From an uncultured Oscillospiraceae bacterium (GTDB taxonomy: Bacteria; Bacillota; Clostridia; Oscillospirales; Oscillospiraceae), in the NCBI GenBank assembly GCA_934591745.1, contig CAKTPQ010000039.1:1-8536 (forward strand): a stretch of 8,536 nt of DNA. Direction: 5' to 3'. Made by a program: the position numbers and the translations under genes. Below, piece after piece: positions 5,038 through 8,536 of the stretch. The notes beneath the pieces are model-generated. The model had not been told where the DNA came from, made no database searches, and saw only the letters and a list, made by a program, of their open reading frames with translations. Every line of letters starts with the position of its first letter. Position 1 is the stretch's first letter.

Positions 5038-7038
5038 TCAGCTGACGTCGATCATGTCCAGATAGCGGCAGCCATTCTCGGCGATATAGTCCTTGCGCCC
5101 CGCCAGATTGTCGCCCAGCAGCAGGTCAAAGACCCGCGCCGTCTCCTCCGCCTCCTCCGGCAGCACACGGATGAGCCGCCGCGTCTCGGGATTCATGGTG
5201 GTGAGCCACATCATCTCCGGGTCGTTCTCGCCCAGTCCCTTGGAGCGCTGGATGTTCACCTTTTTCCCGGACAGCTCCTTGAGAATGTCGGCCTTTTCCC
5301 GCTCGGAGTAGGCGAACCACGTCTTTTCGCCGCCCTTTTCCTTACAGGTGATCTCGAACAGCGGCGTCTCCGCGATATAGACGTAGCCCTCCCGGATCAG
5401 GGTGGGGCACAGCCGGTACAGCATGGTCAGGATCAGCGTCCGGATCTGGAAGCCGTCCACATCGCCATCGGTGCAGATGACCACCTTGCTCCAGCGGAGG
5501 TTATTCAGGTCGAACTGGTTCAGGTCTTTTACGGCCTTGCCGTGTACCTCCACGCCGCAGCCCAGCACCTTCATCAGGTCGGTGATGACGTCGCTCTTGA
5601 AGATGCGGGGATAGTCGGCCTTCAGGCAGTTCAATATCTTGCCCCGCACGGGCATCAGGCCCTGGAACTCCGCGTCCCGGCTCTGCTTGCAGGCGCCCAG
5701 TGCGGAGTCGCCCTCCACGATATAGATCTCCCGGCGCTCCACGTCCTTGGTGCGGCAGTCCACGAACTTCTGGACGCGGTTGGCGATATCGATCTTCTCC
5801 GTCAGCTTCTTTTTCTGGTTGATGCGGGTGCGCTCCGCCGTCTCGCGGCTGCGCTTGTTGATGAGCACCTGCGCCGCGATCTTCTCCGCCGCCTCCTTGT
5901 TCTCGATGAAGTAGATCTCCATCCGGCTGCGGAGGAACTCCGTCATGGCCTCCTGCACGAACTTGTTGGTGATGGCCTTCTTCGTCTGGTTCTCGTAGCT
6001 GGTCTGGGTGGAGAAGCTGTTGCTCACCAGAATGAGGCAGTCCTGCACGTCCGGGAATGTGATCTTGGACTCGCCCTTGGTGTATTTGTTGTTGTCGCGC
6101 AGATACTTGTCGATGGCGGACACCATGGCCGAGCGGGTGGCCTTCTCCGGGCTGCCGCCGTGCTCCAGATAGCTGGAGTTGTGGTAGTACTCGCACACCG
6201 CCGTCCGGTTGGAGAAACACAGCGCCACGCTGAGCTTCACCTTGTACTCCGGCTTGTCCGCCCGGTCGCGGCCCCGGCGCTCCGCCTCCCAGAACACCGG
6301 CTCCGTCAGGGCGTCGTCCCCCGCCAGCTCCCGGATGTAGTCGGCGATGCCGTTCTCATACAGGAACTCCTGGGTGTCAAACTTGCCGGGGGATGTCTCG
6401 TTGCGCAGGCGGAACGTAACGCCGGCGTTGACCACGGCCTGCCGCTTCATCACGTCCTGATAGTAGTCCAGCGGCACGGCGATGTCGGTAAATACCTCCA
6501 GATCCGGCAGCCAACGGATGGTGGTGCCGGTCCTTTTCTTGTTGGTGGTCAGCTCCGTGCTCTCCAGCTTCCCCACGATCTGGCCCCGCTCGAAGTGGAG
6601 GCGGTATTCCTTGCCCTCGCGCCATACCGTCACGTCCATATAGCGGGAGGCGTACTGGGTGGCGCAGGAGCCAAGGCCGTTCAGACCCAGAGAAAACTCA
6701 TAGTTCTCGCTGTTCTCGTTGTCGTACTTGCCGCCGGCGTACAGCTCGCAGAACACCAGCTCCCAGTTGTAGCGCCCCTCCTTCTCGTTCCAGTCCACCG
6801 GGCAGCCCCGGCCCATGTCCTCCACCTGCACCGACTGATCCAAAAACCGGGTGACGGTGATGAGCCTGCCATACCCGCCGCGGGCCTCGTCGATGGCGTT
6901 GGACAGGATCTCAAACACCGCGTGCTCACAGCCCTCCAGCCCGTCGGAGCCAAAAATAACACCGGGCCGTTTCCGGACCCGATCCGCGCCCTTGAGACTG
7001 GAAATGCTCTCGTTGTCGTATACGTTTTTCTTTGCCAT
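5038..7038 (-). CDS. parE: Type IIA DNA topoisomerase subunit B (ParE/GyrB family, divergent Clostridia type), 666 aa
   Basis: The ATPase and Toprim subunit of a type IIA topoisomerase. The GHKL ATPase occupies about residues 10-215, with the base Glu43 and Asn47 in FEILSNAIDE, Asp74 in DMGRG, AGGKYD (101-106), and a lid motif reading GLNGLG (118-123) where gyrases and most ParE have GLHGVG. The transducer carries the QTK loop (351-353). Arg146 matches the aminocoumarin-contact arginine. Toprim residues are Glu442 in EGDSALGACKQ and Asp524, Asp526 and Asp528 in TDGDVDG, with QRSKGLGENDPEMMW at 597-611. All catalytic residues are present. I chose ATG 7038 (MAKKNVYD): GGAGG lies 6 nt upstream, and homologues start here. 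The 23 upstream in-frame residues have no supporting signal. The 666-aa length fits ParE. Topo IV assignment is inferred from the partner. Confidence 0.9.
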   Translation of the reverse strand: MAKKNVYDNESISSLKGADRVRKRPGVIFGSDGLEGCEHAVFEILSNAIDEARGGYGRLITVTRFLDQSVQVEDMGRGCPVDWNEKEGRYNWELVFCELYAGGKYDNENSENYEFSLGLNGLGSCATQYASRYMDVTVWREGKEYRLHFERGQIVGKLESTELTTNKKRTGTTIRWLPDLEVFTDIAVPLDYYQDVMKRQAVVNAGVTFRLRNETSPGKFDTQEFLYENGIADYIRELAGDDALTEPVFWEAERRGRDRADKPEYKVKLSVALCFSNRTAVCEYYHNSSYLEHGGSPEKATRSAMVSAIDKYLRDNNKYTKGESKITFPDVQDCLILVSNSFSTQTSYENQTKKAITNKFVQEAMTEFLRSRMEIYFIENKEAAEKIAAQVLINKRSRETAERTRINQKKKLTEKIDIANRVQKFVDCRTKDVERREIYIVEGDSALGACKQSRDAEFQGLMPVRGKILNCLKADYPRIFKSDVITDLMKVLGCGVEVHGKAVKDLNQFDLNNLRWSKVVICTDGDVDGFQIRTLILTMLYRLCPTLIREGYVYIAETPLFEITCKEKGGEKTWFAYSEREKADILKELSGKKVNIQRSKGLGENDPEMMWLTTMNPETRRLIRVLPEEAEETARVFDLLLGDNLAGRKDYIAENGCRYLDMIDVS

Positions 7039-7044
7039 ATCATT

Positions 7045-7049
7045 CCTCC
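7045..7049 (-). promoter_or_regulatory. Ribosome binding site fixing the topoisomerase B start
   Basis: GGAGG on the minus strand, 6 nt before ATG 7038. An alternative in-frame ATG at 7107 overlaps the best promoter-like sequence and would add 23 residues (HWRGKYGKILKN...) that do not resemble the family, so the downstream start is preferred. Confidence 0.85.
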
Positions 7050-7073
7050 GGCATACACCGAGCCATTTGTTTT

Positions 7074-7107
7074 TTAATATTTTACCGTATTTTCCCCGCC
7101 AATGCAA
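7074..7107 (-). promoter_or_regulatory. Possible promoter of the topoisomerase operon
   Basis: Two overlapping readings on the minus strand, both with 17-nt spacers: TTGCAT (7102-7107) with TAAAAT (7079-7084), or TTGGCG (7097-7102) with TATTAA (7074-7079). Each is only a partial consensus match. Position and AT-richness fit the operon start, but the sequence does not decide between them. Confidence 0.4.
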
Positions 7108-7444
7108 GCCTCGCCGGACAACCTGCGCGTCCCTTCGTCAAAAAAAGTGCGGGCCGCAAAAAAGTTTACAGGTTTACACAAAAAATAACGGACAGGCAAC
7201 TGGAAAAAAGCCCGCCGCAAAAGGTTTTGCACAGTTTCCACCGAGTTTTCCACATACGTTATGTAAATATGATTTTGCCAAAAAAGTGCGCATAACTGCG
7301 AGCTTTACCATAATTGCCCGTAAATTTTCCTTTTTCTGGTTTTTTGCGCCGTTGGGACGTGTTTCCCCTGTTTTCCACTTTTTTGCGCACTTTTTGACAC
7401 CTCAGCTTTGCCCCGCGACACTGACAGCGCGGTGGGCGCCAAAC
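7108..7444. other. AT-rich intergenic region with short repeated motifs, no gene seen
   Basis: Lies between the pnp terminator and the topoisomerase operon and is much more AT-rich than its neighbours. It contains AAAAAGTGCG three times (7142-7151 and 7281-7290 on plus, 7386-7395 on minus). TTTCCAC occurs three times on the plus strand (7235, 7247 and 7372). GTTTACA is tandemly repeated with 8-bp period (7164-7178), and CCGCG/CGCGG at about 7412-7431 can form a hairpin. Plus-strand open frames here lack a ribosome binding site and a protein-like composition. The region probably holds regulatory sites or an untranslated leader. Confidence 0.5.
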
Positions 7445-7471
7445 AAAAGGACCGCCGGAGGCGGTCCTTTT
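7445..7471 (-). terminator. Rho-independent terminator of pnp
   Basis: A perfect 12-bp stem, AAAAGGACCGCC (7445-7456) with GGCGGTCCTTTT (7460-7471), around a 3-nt loop. On the minus strand it ends in TTTTGTTT. It starts 22 nt after the pnp stop codon and separates pnp from the topoisomerase operon. Confidence 0.93.
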
Positions 7472-7492
7472 GCATAAATTACAGCAATACGC

Positions 7493-8536
7493 TTACTTGA
7501 TGGGCTCGCCGGCGGCTTCCTTGGCGGCGATCTCCTTCATGGCGTCCTTGTGGCTCAGGTTCACGCGGCCCTTCTCGTCGATCTCGGTGACCTTGACCCA
7601 CATCATATCGCCGATCTTGCAGGCATCCTCCACCTTCTCAATGCGGTGGTCGGCCAGCTTGGAGATATGCACCAGACCGTCCTTGCCGGGCGCCAGCTCC
7701 ACGAAGGCGCCGAAGGTCATCAGGCGCACCACGCGGCCGTAGTACAGCTGCCCCACCTCGGGCACGAACACGATGTCGTCGATGCACTTCTTGGCGATGG
7801 CGCAGCTCTCCGCGTCGGGGGAGGCGATGTGGATGGTGCCGTCGTCGTCGATGTCGATCTTGGCGCCGGACTCGGCCACGATCTTCTGGATGACGGAGCC
7901 GCCCTTGCCGATGACGTCGCGGATCTTGTCGGGGTCGATGTGCATGGTCAGCATCTTGGGGGCGTACTTGCTCACCTCGGCGCGAGGCTCGGCGATGCAG
8001 GGCAGCATCACCTGATCCAGGATCTGCACGCGGGCATCGTAGGTGATGTCCAGCGCGTTCTTGATGATCTCCATGGTCAGGCCGTCGTTCTTCAGGTCCA
8101 TCTGGATGGCGGTGATGCCCTTCTTGGTGCCGGCCACCTTGAAGTCCATCTCGCCGTGGAAGTCCTCCACGCCCTGGATGTCGATGAAGGTGGTGAAGCT
8201 GCCGTCGTCGTCCTGGATCAGACCGCAGGAGATGCCGGCCACAGGGGCCTTGATAGGCACACCGGCGTCCATCAGAGCCAGCGTGGAGCCGCAGATGGAG
8301 CCCTGGGACGTGGAGCCGTTGGAGGAGACGACCTCGGACACCACGCGGATGGCGTAGGGGAACTCCTCCACCGGAGGAATGACGGGCAGCAGGGCACGCT
8401 CCGCCAGCGCGCCGTGGCCGATCTCGCGGCGGCCGGGGCTGCGGGCGGGCTTGGCCTCACCCACGGAGTAGCCGGGGAAGTTGTAGTGGTGCATATAGCG
8501 CTTCTCCGTCTCCTCCCAGATGGTATCCAGCTTCTG
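7493..8536 (-). CDS. pnp: Polyribonucleotide nucleotidyltransferase (PNPase), C-terminal half, 5' end beyond the window
   Basis: PNPase degrades RNA 3'-to-5' by phosphorolysis as a trimer. It acts in mRNA decay, usually with other RNases in the cytoplasm. The 347 visible residues run from [22 protein letters not shown], in frame from the window edge, to the C-terminus. They include [15 protein letters not shown] (35-49) and the phosphate-binding NGSTSQGS loop (73-80) of the second RNase PH domain. The catalytic triad is Asp125, Asp131 and Lys133 (visible numbering; E. coli D486, D492, K494). A KH domain with IGKGG and an S1 domain ([20 protein letters not shown] to [10 protein letters not shown]) follow. 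By alignment the visible part starts near E. coli residue 362, so the total length should be about 700 aa. The ATG at 8494 is an internal methionine, not the start. Confidence 0.97.
   Translation of the reverse strand, partial: QKLDTIWEETEKRYMHHYNFPGYSVGEAKPARSPGRREIGHGALAERALLPVIPPVEEFPYAIRVVSEVVSSNGSTSQGSICGSTLALMDAGVPIKAPVAGISCGLIQDDDGSFTTFIDIQGVEDFHGEMDFKVAGTKKGITAIQMDLKNDGLTMEIIKNALDITYDARVQILDQVMLPCIAEPRAEVSKYAPKMLTMHIDPDKIRDVIGKGGSVIQKIVAESGAKIDIDDDGTIHIASPDAESCAIAKKCIDDIVFVPEVGQLYYGRVVRLMTFGAFVELAPGKDGLVHISKLADHRIEKVEDACKIGDMMWVKVTEIDEKGRVNLSHKDAMKEIAAKEAAGEPIK

Noticed and set aside
2784..7038. Assignment as DNA gyrase (gyrB-gyrA)
   Set aside because: The A subunit is short and lacks the GyrA box, and the B subunit carries divergent lid motifs. 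Topo IV-like naming is safer, although activity is untested.
4924..7077. Very long plus-strand open frame (over 700 codons) antisense to the topoisomerase B gene, and similar long frames opposite the A subunit (3465-5045) and YitT (816-1793)
   Set aside because: These are products of GC-rich codon bias on the opposite strand. The translations are low-complexity, rich in Val, Leu, His, Gln and Arg, with no recognisable domains and no ribosome binding site, while the minus or plus frame encodes a clear family protein.
7230..7380. Possible replication origin with DnaA boxes
   Set aside because: Only one site is close to the DnaA box and none is perfect. No dnaA, dnaN or other origin-linked gene is nearby, and no AT-rich unwinding trio is evident.
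6851..7477. Plus-strand open frame across the AT-rich gap
   Set aside because: It begins antisense to the topoisomerase gene, has no ribosome binding site, runs through the pnp terminator and has a composition typical of non-coding AT-rich DNA.
1..8536. CRISPR array, insertion sequence, toxin-antitoxin or phage-defence cassette
   Set aside because: No regularly spaced repeats, transposase, terminal inverted repeats, integrase or defence domains were found on either strand.

Overview
The window looks like chromosomal DNA of a GC-rich Clostridia member of the Oscillospiraceae type (Oscillibacter, Flavonifractor or Lawsonibacter-like). The reasons are GC-rich coding DNA with AT-rich promoters, strong AGGAGG-type ribosome binding sites, consensus sigma-A promoters with 17-bp spacers, tRNA genes that encode CCA, a YitT-family membrane protein, and a divergent topoisomerase pair whose B subunit carries a GLNGLG motif that I associate from memory with Clostridia. 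The taxonomic placement is inference.

Layout from left to right. Positions 1-154 hold a minus-strand tRNA operon (tRNA-Thr, then a tRNA-Tyr cut by the window edge) with its own promoter at 174-202. Running the opposite way are two small overlapping plus-strand genes (260-761): a short helical protein and a stand-alone sigma region-4-like helix-turn-helix protein. A near-perfect sigma-A promoter (778-806) then drives a YitT-family membrane protein (840-1727), followed by a strong terminator. Positions 1728-1983 are a repeat-rich intergenic stretch with a second copy of the tRNA-Gly 3' end and a long imperfect palindrome. A minus-strand tRNA-Gly (1984-2059) has a perfect consensus promoter.

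The right half is all minus strand. A PNPase gene (pnp) enters from beyond position 8536 and ends at 7493 with a clean terminator. After an AT-rich gap of about 450 bp comes an apparent operon: type IIA topoisomerase B subunit (5038-7038), A subunit (2784-5024) and a small lipoprotein of unknown function (2126-2761). I see no terminator between the lipoprotein and tRNA-Gly, so this transcript may run on to the tRNA-Gly terminator.

Most of the window is ordinary housekeeping content. I do not see a defence system, CRISPR array, transposase or other clearly new system. The points most worth checking are the duplicated tRNA-Gly end with its repeat element, the divergent topoisomerase and its lipoprotein partner, and the small helix-turn-helix gene pair.
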